64,000 nt of DNA from Cordylochernes scorpioides (GCA_030710605.1 CP092879.1:22204801-22268800); one strand, 5' to 3'. Positions 20,824 to 33,016 are shown, counted from the first letter of the stretch. The notes: generated by a model from the sequence alone, not told the origin. Program-made: numbers and translations.

Positions 20824-22186
20824 TTAACTTGAAACAAAGATATCATAAATTTCAGGAATTTCTATTTTTCTATTTATGCTTTTAAGTTTGGTGGATACTA
20901 TGGATTCTAACATTAATCTTTGGTGTAGGTTGGGTATGTTACGGTAATGGATAGTGGGGTGGGTGGTATTAAAAGAGTGGCCAGTGGATGCAACATGCTG
21001 ATAGATGAGGGAACGTGGGTCGTTGTTATTAATGTTGCGGTTGTGTTCTGACATTCTAATGGCGACGGTTCTACCTGTCTCACCCACATAAGTGGCGGAA
21101 CAATGTTCGCATGAGACAGAGTAGACCGCCCCAGAAGAATCCAGAGGACTGAGTTGGGTACCAGTTTTTGTAATGGGGTGTCGGAGAAGTGAGTGGATAC
21201 TGGGGGTATTAATGAAAAAGGTGCGAATGCCAAATGGCCTGATGAGACGGGAGATACTAACTGTTAAAGGAGAATAGGGCAACATGCAGGTAGTCCTGAA
21301 GACTGGGGGAGGATTGGAGGGGGCGGGAGAATAGGTATGTTTATTAATGAATGTTAGTGGATAGGAGGCGGCGGTGAGATGGGAGATGATACGGGCTTTT
21401 TCTGTGGTTTTAAAGATGGGTAGAGAGCAGTGTGTGTGAAGGCGCCTGGTGAGTGTTTTAACGATGTTAATTTTGTGTACTATGGGGCAGAAGGAGTAGA
21501 AATGGGTGTAGGTGGGGGTACTGCTATTCTTATAGTATACTGTGGTGTGGAATGATGCCGGGGTACGTATGATTAAGATGTCTAGGAAGGGAATGATGTG
21601 TCCCTGTTCTTTTTCCATGGTGAACGAGAGGTTAGGGTTGTAACTGTTGAGGGTGGAAAGGATGGTTTCTTCAAGGTCGGTTTTACATATGCAAAGGATA
21701 TCATCGACATATCGTCGCCAGAAAAGAATGTCATCACAATGGAGGTTGCAGACCCATTTATCTATTCTGGTCATAACCAGCTCAGCAGCTATGGAGGAGA
21801 GGGGGCTTCCCATAGGTGATCCCCTTATCTGTTTGAAATGGATATGGTCAAAGGTAAAGGTGCTCATGTTTAAGCATATCTGTGAGAGGGATGTGATAGA
21901 GTTGGTCTTGACGGGATCTGTGTTGATGGAAACCAAAAATTGGTTGAGGCTGTCAATTATCAGGTGATGGGGGAGACTGAGGAATAGGGATGAAACGTCA
22001 AATGAACACATGGTGAAGTTTTGGGGGGGGTGTAGGCCGGTTATTTCTTGAATGAGTGTGGGGGTGCTGGAAACTGTGAGATTACTTCTATTGTTGTTTA
22101 AAAGAGGTGAGAGATAATTTGAGAGGTACTTAGCTAGGGGGTAGGCGGGAGAGAGGTGATACGCAATGATAGGGCGCAGAGGGACA
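20824..22186 (-). CDS. Penelope-like RT and GIY-YIG, 5'-truncated copy B
   Basis: On the minus strand the frame enters from the inversion junction at 22186 (encoding SVPLRPII) and runs to a stop at 20824. It includes motif A (SFDVSSLFLSL), motif B, YVDD and the complete GIY-YIG domain. The homopolymer at 22023-22030 has eight G, so the frame is continuous across the site that breaks copies A and D. The 5' part of the element is absent: the sequence stops abruptly where inverted copy C begins. About 395 residues follow the internal Met at 22011. Confidence 0.85.
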
Positions 22187-24283
22187 CCAAATCAATCAAA
22201 GGGCTGATATGCCTAACCTCCCAAAACGTTCATGAATCTGATCTCACAGCTCTCATAGAAAGAACCACCTCAGATATTAAGGTACAAGACCGAAGTATAC
22301 AGCTTAGACACGATAAAAAGCTAGCGTTCTGGTCCCAAAAATACTCCTTCCCACTCGATCACAAGTATGCCAACCCCGAGGCTTCAAACAACATCATCAA
22401 TCTGTCTAGCGTAACCCTCACCCCTGCTGAAAACAGTCTCCTCTCTAAAGGCCTCAAATATCGACTTCCCGCCAAACGCGATATACCCAGGATCATCAGT
22501 GGAATAGAGGCCTCCGTTAAGAATCATAACCATCAAGACAGATGCGCCATCAGAAACCATGTATCCCGGGTACTCCAGAGACCTCTCCCCCCACCCCCAA
22601 ATTCCCAAACTGAATCCAAGGCCCTCCGCAGACTAATGAAACAACGTTCAATTGTCATCAGCAGATCAGATAAGGGCACTGACACCGTAATCCTAGACCG
22701 ATCTTCGTACCACGCCAAAATCTTGGAAATATTGCAGGACACAGCCACTTTTTCTCAAATTTCCGCAAGAAGAGAGCACAATAGCACTAAACACCTTCAA
22801 GTCCTCTCTCAACCGAATGAAAAGAACCAGTCTCATCTCAACGGAGGAACACAAATCCTTTACCACTAATCTCCCCAAAGGTACCTACATCTACGGCCTT
22901 CCCAAGGTCCACAAACCTTCTGTCCCTCTGCGCCCTATCATTGCGTATCACCTCTCTCCCGCCTACCCCCTAGCTAAGTACCTCTCAAATTATCTCTCAC
23001 CTCTTTTAAACAACAATAGAAGTAATCTCACAGTTTCCAGCACCCCCACACTCATTCAAGAAATAACCGGCCTACACCCCCCCCAAAACTTCACCATGTG
23101 TTCATTTGACGTTTCATCCCTATACCTCAGTCTCCCCCATCACCTGATAATTGACAGCCTCAACCAATTTTTGGTTTCCATCAACACAGATCCCGTCAAG
23201 ACCAACTCTATCACATCCCTCTCACAGATATGCTTAAACATGAGCACCTTTACCTTTGACCATATCCATTTCAAACAGATAAGGGGATCACCTATGGGAA
23301 GCCCCCTCTCCTCCATAGCTGCTGAGCTGGTTATGACCAGAATAGATAAATGGGTCTGCAACCTCCATTGTGATGACATTCTTTTCTGGCGACGATATGT
23401 CGATGATATCCTTTGCATATGTAAAACCGACCTTGAAGAAACCATCCTGTCCACCCTCAACAGTTACAACCCTAACCTCTCGTTCACCATGGAAAAAGAA
23501 CAGGGACACATCATTCCCTTCCTAGACATCTTAATCATACGTACCCCGGCATCATTCCACACCACAGTATACTATAAGAATAGCAGTACCCCCACCTACA
23601 CCCATTTCTACTCCTTCTGCCCCATAGTACACAAAATTAACATCGTTAAAACACTCACCAGGCGCCTTCACACACACTGTTCTCTACCCATCTTTAAAAC
23701 CACAGAAAAAGCCCGTATCATCTCCCATCTCACCGCCGCCTCCTATCCACTAACATTCATTAATAAACATACCTATTCTCCCGCCCCCTCCAATCCTCCC
23801 CCAGTCTTCAGGACTACCTGCATGTTGCCCTATTCTCCTTTAACAGTTAGTATCTCCCGTCTCATCAGGCCATTTGGCATTCGCACCTTTTTCATTAATA
23901 CCCCCAGTATCCACTCACTTCTCCGACACCCCATTACAAAAACTGGTACCCAACTCAGTCCTCTGGATTCTTCTGGGGCGATCTATTCTGTCTCATGCGA
24001 ACATTGTTCCGCCACTTATGTGGGTGAGACAGGTAGAACCGTCGCCATTAGAATGTCAGAACACAACCGCAACATTAATAACAACGACCCACGTTCCCTC
24101 ATCTATCAGCATGTTGCATCCACTGGCCACTCTTTTAATACCACCCACCCCACTATCCATTACCGTAACATACCCAACCTACACCAAAGATTAATGTTAG
24201 AATCCATAGTATCCACCAAACTTAAAAGCATAAATAGAAAAATAGAAATTCCTGAAATTTATGATATCTTTGTTTCAAGTTAA
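22187..24283 (+). pseudogene. Penelope-like RT and GIY-YIG, 5'-truncated copy C
   Basis: Copy C runs on the plus strand from the inversion junction, starting inside the N-terminal region at TKSIKGLICLTSQN. A one-base insertion near 22768 (CGCAAGAAGAG instead of CGCACAAGAG) breaks the frame. From 22817 a 488-residue frame then runs through the RT motifs, across an eight-C homopolymer at 23087-23094, to the end of the GIY-YIG domain at 24283. This is the longest continuous piece of the polyprotein in the window. Apart from the frameshift and truncation it looks as recent as the other copies. Confidence 0.85.
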
Positions 24284-24590
24284 TCTATTCCTTTTTTACA
24301 TAGTTAAAAATCTAGTATACAACATCTTATTACCATATCAATACAATAGTTCTTATTAAAAATTAAAAATTCTTACTGCTAAGTTATAAAAAATTGTTTA
24401 TTATGTAAATCATCCCTTGTATATAGGTCGGTCTCTCGCCTTAATTTCTGTCAAACCTGTAGAAGGGCGTTTGCCCGAAAGCTCGTAACGTTTACAAATA
24501 AAAGATACCTATCTTCCATTTAATGATACGTTTTTTCATAAGCTGTACACCGGAAGAGTTTTATGTTTTTACTATTAATCAATTGAGTTT
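24284..24590 (+). repeat. Penelope terminal repeat between copies C and D
   Basis: This is the inverted counterpart of 20529-20823. It holds the hammerhead-like motif CCTGTAGAAGGGCGTTTGCC, then CGAAAGCTCGTAACG at 24456-24490, followed by ACAAATAAAAGA. Confidence 0.75.
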
Positions 24591-24607
24591 AATTCTTCGT
24601 ATTTATT

Positions 24608-25777
24608 ATGGCTCTTCCTAGAGGCGAAATCGACAGATACAAGTTCCTCATCCACAAGAAATCTCTTCAACTCGCCAAATGGCGTTGCCATTTAAAGTTC
24701 AACCAGCTATGTGAACGGCTAGTGTTTATCCCTCCATCCCTCCGTGTAAAGGATCCTGTTGGAAACCCCTTCTCAGCAGAACTTATAAGAAGAATCCAAT
24801 GGCAACTCTTACGGGCAAGAACTAAAGGTTGCCTTTCCCAAATTAGATTCCTCACCAAATCAATCAAAGGGCTGATATGCCTAACCTCCCAAAACGTTCA
24901 TGAATCTGATCTCACAGCTCTCATAGAAAGAACCACCTCAGATATTAAGGTACAAGACCGAAGTATACAGCTTAGACACGATAAAAAGCTAGCGTTCTGG
25001 TCCCAAAAATACTCCTTCCCACTCGAACACAAGTATGCCAACCCCGAGGCTTCAAACAACATCATCAATCTGTCTAGCGTAACCCTCACCCCTGCTGAAA
25101 ACAGTCTCCTCTCTAAAGGCCTCAAATATCGACTTCCCGCCAAACCCGATATACCCAGGATCATCAGTGGAATAGAGGCCTCCGTTAAGAATCATAACCA
25201 TCAAGACAGATGCGCCATCAGAAACCATGTATCCCGGGTACTCCAGAGACCTCTCCCCCCACCCCCAAATTCCCAAACTGAATCCAAGGCCCTCCGCAGA
25301 CTAATGAAACAACGTTCAATTGTCATCAGCAGATCAGATAAGGGCACTGACACCGTAATCCTAGACCGATCTTCGTACCACGCCAAAATCTTGGAAATAT
25401 TGCAGGACACAGCCACTTTTTCTCAAATTTCCGCACAAGAGAGCACAATAGCACTAAAAACCTTCAAGTCCTCTCTCAACCGAATGAAAAGAACCAGTCT
25501 CATCTCAACGGAGGAACACAAATCCTTTACCACTAATCTCCCCAATGGTACCTACATCTACGGCCTTCCCAAGGTCCACAAACCTTCTGTCCCTCTGCGC
25601 CCTATCATTGCGTATCACCTCTCTCCCGCCTACCCCCTAGCTAAGTACCTCTCAAATTATCTCTCACCTCTTTTAAACAACAATAGAAGTAATCTCACAG
25701 TTTCCAGCACCCCCACACTCATTCAAGAAATAACCGGCCTACACCCCCCCCCAAAACTTCACCATGTGTTCATTTGA
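24608..25777 (+). CDS. Penelope-like RT, N-terminal ORF, copy D
   Basis: This 389-residue frame is nearly identical to the minus-strand ORF at 19328-20497 of copy A (differences include D to E in FPLEHKYA and R instead of H in LMKQRS). It ends after the same nine-C homopolymer slip at 25744-25752. Its 5' flank is the C/D terminal repeat. Confidence 0.87.
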   Translation: MALPRGEIDRYKFLIHKKSLQLAKWRCHLKFNQLCERLVFIPPSLRVKDPVGNPFSAELIRRIQWQLLRARTKGCLSQIRFLTKSIKGLICLTSQNVHESDLTALIERTTSDIKVQDRSIQLRHDKKLAFWSQKYSFPLEHKYANPEASNNIINLSSVTLTPAENSLLSKGLKYRLPAKPDIPRIISGIEASVKNHNHQDRCAIRNHVSRVLQRPLPPPPNSQTESKALRRLMKQRSIVISRSDKGTDTVILDRSSYHAKILEILQDTATFSQISAQESTIALKTFKSSLNRMKRTSLISTEEHKSFTTNLPNGTYIYGLPKVHKPSVPLRPIIAYHLSPAYPLAKYLSNYLSPLLNNNRSNLTVSSTPTLIQEITGLHPPPKLHHVFI

Positions 25778-26946
25778 CGTTTCAACCCTATACCTCAGTC
25801 TCCCCCATCACCTGATAATTGACAGCCTCAACCAATTTTTGGTTTCCATCAACACAGATCCCGTCAAGACCAACTCTATCACATCCCTCTCACAGATATG
25901 CTTAAACATGAGCACCTTTACCTTTGACCATATCCATTTCAAACAGATAAGGGGATCACCTATGGGAAGCCCCCTCTCCTCCATAGCTGCTGAGCTGGTT
26001 ATGACCAGAATAGATAAATGGGTCTGCAACCTCCATTGTGATGACATTCTTTTCTGGCGACGATATGTCGATGATATCCTTTGCATATGTAAAACCGACC
26101 TTGAAGAAACCATCCTGTCCACCCTCAACAGTTACAACCCTAACCTCTCGTTCACCATGGAAAAAGAACAGGGACACATCATTCCCTTCCTAGACATCTT
26201 AATCATACGTACCCCGGCATCATTCCACACCACAGTATACTATAAGAATAGCAGTACCCCCACCTACACCCATTTCTACTCCTTCTGCCCCATAGTACAC
26301 AAAATTAACATCGTTAAAACACTCACCAGGCGCCTTCACACACACTGCTCTCTACCCATCTTTAAAACCACAGAAAAAGCCCGTATCATCTCCCATCTCA
26401 CCGCCGCCTCCTATCCACTAACATTCATTAATAAACATACATATTCTCCCGCCCCCTCCAATCCTCCCCCAGTCTTCAGGACTACCTGCATGTTGCCCTA
26501 TTCTCCTTTAACAGTTAGTATCTCCCGTCTCATCAGGCCATTTGGCATTCGCACCTTTTTCATTAATACCCCCAGTATCCACTCACTTCTCCGACACCCC
26601 ATTACAAAAACTGGTACCCAACTCAGTCCTCTGGATTCTTCTGGGGCGGTCTACTCTGTCTCATGCGAACATTGTTCCGCCACTTATGTGGGTGAGACAG
26701 GTAGAACCGTCGCCATTAGAATGTCAGAACACAACCGCAACATTAATAACAACGACCACGTTCCCTCATCTATCAGCATGTTGCATCCACTGGCCACTCT
26801 TTTAATACCACCCACCCCACTATCCATTACCGTAACATACCCAACCTACACCAAAGATTAATGTTAGAATCCATAGTATCCACCAAACTTAAAAGCATAA
26901 ATAGAAAAATAGAAATTCCTGAAATTTATGATATCTTTGTTTCAAG
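25764..26946 (+). pseudogene. Penelope-like RT and GIY-YIG, C-terminal ORF, copy D, frameshifted near its end
   Basis: The frame starts MCSFDVSTLYLSL and keeps motif B, YVDD and the first half of the GIY-YIG domain (YVGETGRTVAIRMSEH). It then loses one C near 26756 (AACGACCACG against AACGACCCACG in the other copies) and ends out of frame at 26861. The original reading frame continues to the TAA near 26950. Copy D is therefore broken twice, by the nine-C run and by this deletion. Confidence 0.85.
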
Positions 26947-26950
26947 TTAA

Positions 26951-27214
26951 TCTATTCCTTTTTTACATAGTTAAAAATCTAGTATACAACATCTTATTAC
27001 CATATCAATACAATAGTTACTTATTAAAAATTAAAAATTCTTACTGCTAAGTTATAAAAAAATTGTTTATTATGTAAATCATCCCTTGTATATAGGTCGG
27101 TCTCTCGCCTTAATTTCTGTCAAACCTGTAGAAGGGCGTTTGCCCGAAAGCTCGTAACGTTTACAAATAAAAGATACCTATCTTCTATTTAATGATACGT
27201 TTTTTCATAAAATA
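26951..27214 (+). repeat. Penelope terminal repeat, outer right, truncated
   Basis: It matches the other terminal repeats up to TTTTTTCATAA at about 27210. The last bases of the repeat (GCTGTACACCGGAAGAG in the other copies) are missing, and an LTR starts at 27215. The hammerhead-like motif is at 27125-27160. Confidence 0.7.
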
Positions 27215-27828
27215 TGTAATATTGTTGCAAATGCCGACGTATGGATAAGCTGGCAGTCGTGTACGTGAGGCGAGTGTTGATGTTCTTCCCACACGCGGAC
27301 AACAAGAAGCAGAGGCAGGGCAAGATGTTAGCACCGAAAGTGATCGGGGACAGCCCACGGGACAGAGGTAGAGGCCATGACACAAACTTGGATGCTTATC
27401 ACCGAAACATGGAGAGAGATCCTGTGTGAGAGACAGCCTGAAGCGGACTGCTGAGAAACACCCTCTAGAACATCTACTGACCCCCTGCCAAAACCTGTCC
27501 TGTTTTCAGGGGCCGTCTATCAAAGATGTCCTTCGGGACCCCACATGGGCTGGGCGTTTCCTTTTTTTCTCCCCCTGTCCCTGCCACCAGCTGACCGAAC
27601 ACTCTTTGGATCTTTATTTTGACGTCAACAATTTTAGTTTTATATACAAATAGAGGTTTATAGGTATTATTAATAAAGATTTAGCATATATACAAAATAT
27701 GGGGGTGGCAGCAAACAGAAACGGTGTACATTCCAAAAGAAGGGCAGGATCTTTTAAGGTATAGGCTTTAACTAATTGGAACATATGTGACATATACTAA
27801 AAGTGTCATTATTATACAGTTTAAAATA
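27215..27828 (-). repeat. LTR (left copy)
   Basis: It pairs with 32398-33016. It holds a GC-rich segment (27240-27600) and an AATAAAG near 27673. The short open frames in it are repeated in the other LTR and are not coding. Confidence 0.65.
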
Positions 27829-28018
27829 CAAGTTTAAAATACAGTTTGAAATACATTGTATACTATAGAATGTGCCCCCGGTGATGAAGGTTTTTTTGGG
27901 GGAAATGAATGATGACCTAACAAACCTATTATAAAATCAAAAGAAATAATTTGGGCACAAATTAGTTAAAATTATTATAAATATAGGAGAATAAAATAGG
28001 ACAATGAATTAATGATGA

Positions 28019-30768
28019 CGTCGGGCAACCGGTGTGCCGCGAACATTTTTGTAGGTATTTAGAACTTTTGGTTAAATTTAAAAATAATGTTTCAAAAAAT
28101 ATTTTTTATAATTTTTATTCAATTTTAATAATTTTTTTCAAAAATATTCATATAAAAAATGAAATTAAAAAAAAGCAAATTTCATTTTATATAAAACTTA
28201 TTTTGGTATTATAATTACAACAGTTTGCATAATTTTATATTTCATATAACGTATGTACATAATCTTGACGTACATAACTGGCACGTGCCATTATTAAAAA
28301 ATAAAAATGCAAATAGGTACGTACCTATTTCTGCGAAAACAACTTTATTTAATAAAGTTGAATACATACTGCGGGAAAATACCTAATTTTTAAAATAATA
28401 TGTCCAAACTTAACCGTCATTTACAATCTTTGTCACAGTTGTTTATTAATAGAGACTCAAAGCTACAAAGCTTAAAAAAAAGAAAACAAAAAAAATTTAT
28501 AAATTTATTTAAAAAATGTATTCGGAGTTTTCGTCAAAGTATTGCTGTAGTAATTCTTCTTTTTTTTTTTTTTGCATGTTGTAAAACACACACACATTCA
28601 CACAATAAGTTTTGTACACCGTAAAATCTGTTGGTTAAAAAAGGAAAAAAATATTTTTGTTACGAAATTCTCACTCACTTTTAACTCAAGGTAACTTTAT
28701 TTAAACATTTTATTATTATATTTGTGTGTTTTCTAAATTCTCTCAAAACTAGATGGAGAGATTTCTAATTAGAGAAGGTGCCAGTGATAAACAAAATCAA
28801 AACGAAAATAAAGAAGATAAGAAAATAGTAAAATCAACTGGAAATAAGAGGAAATACGTTGAAGATTATCTCAAATATGGATTTATACCATCTGTTAATG
28901 ATCCATCACTGCCGTTTTGCTTAATTTGCCAAAAAACCCTCAGCAACGAAACAATGGTGCCAAGTAAACTACTTCGACATATTGAGACAAATCATCGGGA
29001 GCAGAAGAACAATCCAATAAGCTACTTTGAAAATATACGATCAAGTTTTCAAAAGCAATCAAAAAAATTCAAGAAATTTATGACCACCTCAGATGAAGCT
29101 CAAACAGCTAGTTACATGATAGCTCAACTCATCGCTCGAAAGAAGAAAGCTCACGCGGAAGCAGAGGAAATTATCTTGCCTGCTTTAAAAATTGTGGCTG
29201 GATGTATGTTAACGAATGATGCTATGGAGAAGGTTACGAAAATTCCACTATCATCAAAAACTATTGCGAGAAGAATTGAAGATATGTCAGAAGATATTGA
29301 GTTGCAAATAAAACAATCTTTTAATGATTCCTCAACAAAATGGGCTATACAGCTTGATGAAACCACAGATATTAGTAATAAAGCTCAATTGCTGGCATTT
29401 TTGAGGTTCGTCGATACAGGAAAAATTGTGAATAACTACTTTTTTTGTAAAGAATTAAAACAAAGAACGATTGGTGCGGACATTTTTGAATTAGTTGATG
29501 AAAATGTTATGAAGTATAACTTGAGATGGAAAAATTGTGTTAGCGTCTGTACGGATGGAGCTCCAGCTATGAAAGTTTCAAGAAAGGGATTGATAGCACA
29601 TGTCATAAAAAAAATCCAAATATTAAATTTGTTCACTGTATGATTCATAGAGAAATGTTAGTGTCAAAGTCGGTTCCTCCCATCCTTGTCACAACTCTAG
29701 ATGAAGTTGTCAAAGTAGTCAATTACATCAAATCAAATGCTCTTCGATCGAGAATTTTTTCAACATTTTGTGAAGCAATGGATTCCGATTATAAAAATTT
29801 ATTGTTTCATACTGAAGTCAGATGGTTGTCGAAAGGCAAAGTTTTAAATCGATTTATTTCAATGAAAAATGAAATAATGGCATTCATTGATAACGAAGAG
29901 ATTAATTTTCCTTTCATGATGAGTGATGTTTGGTGGTTACGAGTTTCATTTTTGGGTGATATTTTCGACAAATTAAACAGCCTTAATTTAAATTTGCAAG
30001 GTGCTCAGGAGAACATTATCACTATCTCCACCAAGTTGAAAGCGTTTAAGGAAAAACTCAGTTTATGGAATTTAAACATTGCTAAAGAAAACTTTGCATC
30101 TTTTCCGATGGTTCAAGAGAATCCATCAAAATCTATTATCAAAAAAGAAGTCGAAGAAACTTTGACATTACTATCCGCTTCTTTTGATAAATATTTTCCT
30201 TACTTGGACGTTGAAAAGATGGAATGGGTAGTTAATCCATTTATGCACTGTGAAATTCAACATCTGGAAGAAGAAATGCAAGAAAACTTAATTGATTTAA
30301 AAAACGATTTAGTTTTCAAAAGGACTATTCACTGAAAAGGAGCTATCTGAGTTTTGGTTGTGCTTAAACTCCAAATTTCCTAAACTTAGTAATGCGGCCA
30401 TCGAATCATTGTTGCCATTTGGAAGTTCCTACCTGTGTGAGCAAGGTTTTTCAACACTCACAGAAATGAAGTCTAAGAAGCGCGAAAGACTTCAAATGAT
30501 AGATGAGGAGATGCGCGTTTGTCTTTCACAAGTAGATCCCCGTATTGATTTGATATGCTCTCAAAAACAATCGCAAAGCTCGTATTGATTATGTTAATTT
30601 AATATTGAAAATTAATAAAATGTGATATATATGTTTAAATTTTTACTAGTATTTATTGTTGTATTTTAATTACCTACGAGGAAATTTATAGTGAGAACCA
30701 CAGGTGCGCCGCGAAAAAAAGAAATTAAGCTTAGTGCGCCGCAACTCGAAAAAGGTTGCCCGACACTG
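28019..30768 (+). mobile_element. hAT-superfamily DNA transposon
   Basis: The right end is a clear hAT terminus: in reverse complement it starts CAGTGTCGGGCAACCTTTTT and then has GCGGCGCAC repeats. The left end shows GTCGGGCAACCGGTGTGCCG, matching from the fifth base, so the outermost four bases have decayed. Both subterminal regions repeat GCGCCGCGAA-like words. An 8-bp target duplication could not be identified because of the damaged left end. The transposase lies inside in the plus direction. Confidence 0.8.
28753..30588 (+). pseudogene. hAT transposase with N-terminal BED finger, two frameshifts
   Basis: Three consecutive frames (28753-29643, 29640-30335, 30358-30588) make up one transposase, close in style to ZBED5/FAM200-type hAT proteins. 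The first holds a BED zinc finger (FCLICQKTLSN with a downstream H...H at LLRHIETNH, residues about 55-82) and catalytic-domain motifs WAIQLDETTDIS and CVSVCTDGAPAM. The second carries the insertion-domain region (FHTEVRWLSKGKVLNRF). The third ends with the C-terminal hATC dimerisation motif (FGSSYLCEQGFSTLT, RIDLICS). Each break is a one-base indel at an A-rich run (about 29610-29618 and 30320-30326), so the gene died recently. Confidence 0.85.
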
Positions 30769-32397
30769 CAATAAGGTATAGAATATGATAAAAAGAAAAA
30801 TACATAAGAATAAATGATAAAATTGAGCAAATATGCAAGATAAAATTAGAAATGCCGTAAAAGTAATTAACTTATAGGAAAAAAAAGAGAACCAATTGAA
30901 TGAAAAATAACTAAAAGAAAAGCATAAAACTATTAAGTTGAACTAAGATTATAAGTTGACGCAGAGTGTTGATGAGGGTATATGGGATGTCTGAGTATGT
31001 TCCTGCAAAGAAACATATTAATGAGTTCTGCAATGCAGTACGTACTTGTGTTAGTGAGGTACTGTTTTCATTAACAGAACGTTCAAGATGTTCCGTCTGC
31101 ATTATTAGTTCAGACTAGTAGCTCCCTACTATATAAGTAGGTCGAGGAATGTAGAAAGGTAAACGCAAGAGATGTATTGCTGCCAATGATGATGGTACCC
31201 GGTTTGTATGATGAAAATAATAATAATTAAAATTATAAAAATGATGAACCGGTAAAAAAAAAGAAACAAAGAAAAAATTCTGGCGAGCAAGAATCTCTTG
31301 ACGGGAATATATGAGGTTGGGGAATGAAGAGAGGGAAGGTAGTTGCAAGGGTTGTTCTGTTGCCAATGATTATTTCACCCGACTTGAATGGTAATAAAAA
31401 AAAGATGATTGGTAATGATGAGCCGGCTGATAAGAAAAATAATCTAGCTGGGTATCCTGAACTCACTATTGGGAATGATATAGCGAGGAAGGATTTCTCA
31501 GTTGGATTAATCAATGAAAAAAAAGTAAATGTTTGGCGAACAGGAAGCCCTTGTGGCAATGCATGAGAAGGTATGGGCAGGGGAGGTTAGAAGACGTCAA
31601 CGATAAAATTAGAAAAACGAAATAGATAAAGTATATAAATAAAATATCTTAAAAATTAAAAAATATTATAAACGCTGTCAATATATTAAAAGTTTTAAAA
31701 TGATGAGAAATATGGTTGAAGTTATAATATGTGTGTAATAAGCCTAGAGATGGTGAAAAATACGATTTGAGAGAAAAAATATATAATTAGTTGTTGATGG
31801 CTGACGGCATTTCTAATGATGGTTAAATGAAACACAAAATAATAAAAAAATAATATAATTGATTAATGTTAAAATGTTTTATACAGATCTAAAGTTATAT
31901 TGATTTAAATAGTAATGTGCAGGTAGAATAATGAATTTGATGAATTTATAATAATAAATCTATTGCTATAAAACTAGGGTATCGATTTAGTAGTAAATTT
32001 AGTACGAAAAAAAAACGGAAATAGTGTTACATTAAGAAAGTTCTGTAGAGAAAATTCTCCTACCAGATGGATGATGTCTTGGATGGGTCTTGTGGCGTGG
32101 GTTGCGATGAGGCTAGGTGATCACTTTTTGCGATGGTTGCCATGGGACATCGTCGGTGCTGGTAAGCGGGGCAAAACGATGAAGCGAGGTGCCTGTGGCG
32201 CAGGAGATGTCGATGGGGGAGATGATGACCTCCTCGGTGCGAGGTACGGCTAGTCCTCGCATGGCGTCTTTGAGATGGTCCACTGGATCGTAAAGGGGAG
32301 GGCAAGTAGAAGGACCATCCACACGAATGCGCCGTTGACCACAGGTGCCTCTGTCATCCCCTGCATGCCGCCGTCCTCAGTTATCCTGTCGACTTTC
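30769..32397. other. interior of the LTR element, non-coding
   Basis: This is AT-rich, purine-biased sequence with a diverged tandem duplication (about 31140-31280 against 31315-31440, sharing TTGCTGCCAATGATGAT-type words). It is followed from 32050 by a GC-richer block with minus-strand open frames (32113-32322 and 32250-32477) that resemble nothing I recognise. The GC block may be the start of a lost gag. Confidence 0.35.
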
Positions 32398-33016
32398 TGT
32401 AATATTGTTGCAAATGCCGACGTATGGATAAGCTGGCAGTCGTGTACGTGAGGCGAGTGTTGATGTTCTTCCCACACGCGGACAACAATAAGCAGAGGCA
32501 GGACTAGATGTTACCCCCGAAAGTGATCGGGGACAGCCCACGGGACAGAGGTAGAGGCCATGACACAAACTTGGATGCTTATCACCGAGACATGGAGAGA
32601 GAGAGAGCCTGTGTGAGAGACAGCCTGAAGCGGACTGCTGAGAAACACCCTCTAGAACCATCTACTGACCCCCTGCCAAAACCTGTCCTGTTTTCAGGGG
32701 CCGTCTGTCAAAGATGTCCCTCGGGACCCCACATGGGCTGGGCGTTGCCTTTTTTCTCCCCTCTTTCCCTGCCAACAGCTGACCGAACCCTCTTTGGATC
32801 TTTATTTTGACGTCAACATTTTTAGTTTTACATACAAATAGAGGTTTATAGGTATTATTAATAAGGATATAGCATATATACAAAATATGGGGGTGGCAGC
32901 AAACAGAAACGGTGCACATTTCAAAAGAAGGGCAGGATCTTTTAAGGTATAGGCTTTAACTAATTGGAATATATGTGACATATACTAAAAGTGTCACTAT
33001 TTTACAGTTTAAAATA
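32398..33016 (-). repeat. LTR (right copy)
   Basis: It starts TGTAATATTGTTGC like 27215 and remains collinear for about 610 bases, with scattered substitutions and small indels (for example GAGAGAGAGCC against GAGATCC). Confidence 0.65.

Larger units (their letters stand above)
27215..33016 (-). mobile_element. LTR retrotransposon remnant with a nested hAT transposon
   Basis: Direct repeats of about 605-615 bp (27215-27828 and 32398-33016) share over 95 percent identity by eye and start TGTAATATTG. Their exact 3' ends are uncertain because both run through TACAGTTTAAAATA. The minus orientation is suggested by GTCGACAGGATAACTG just inside the 32398 LTR (minus strand), the same word that follows the LTR in the 4288-9725 family. 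Of the interior only 27.83-28.02 kb and 30.77-32.40 kb remain around the hAT insertion, and neither encodes recognisable retroelement protein. The left LTR abuts the broken end of the Penelope cluster. Confidence 0.6.
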
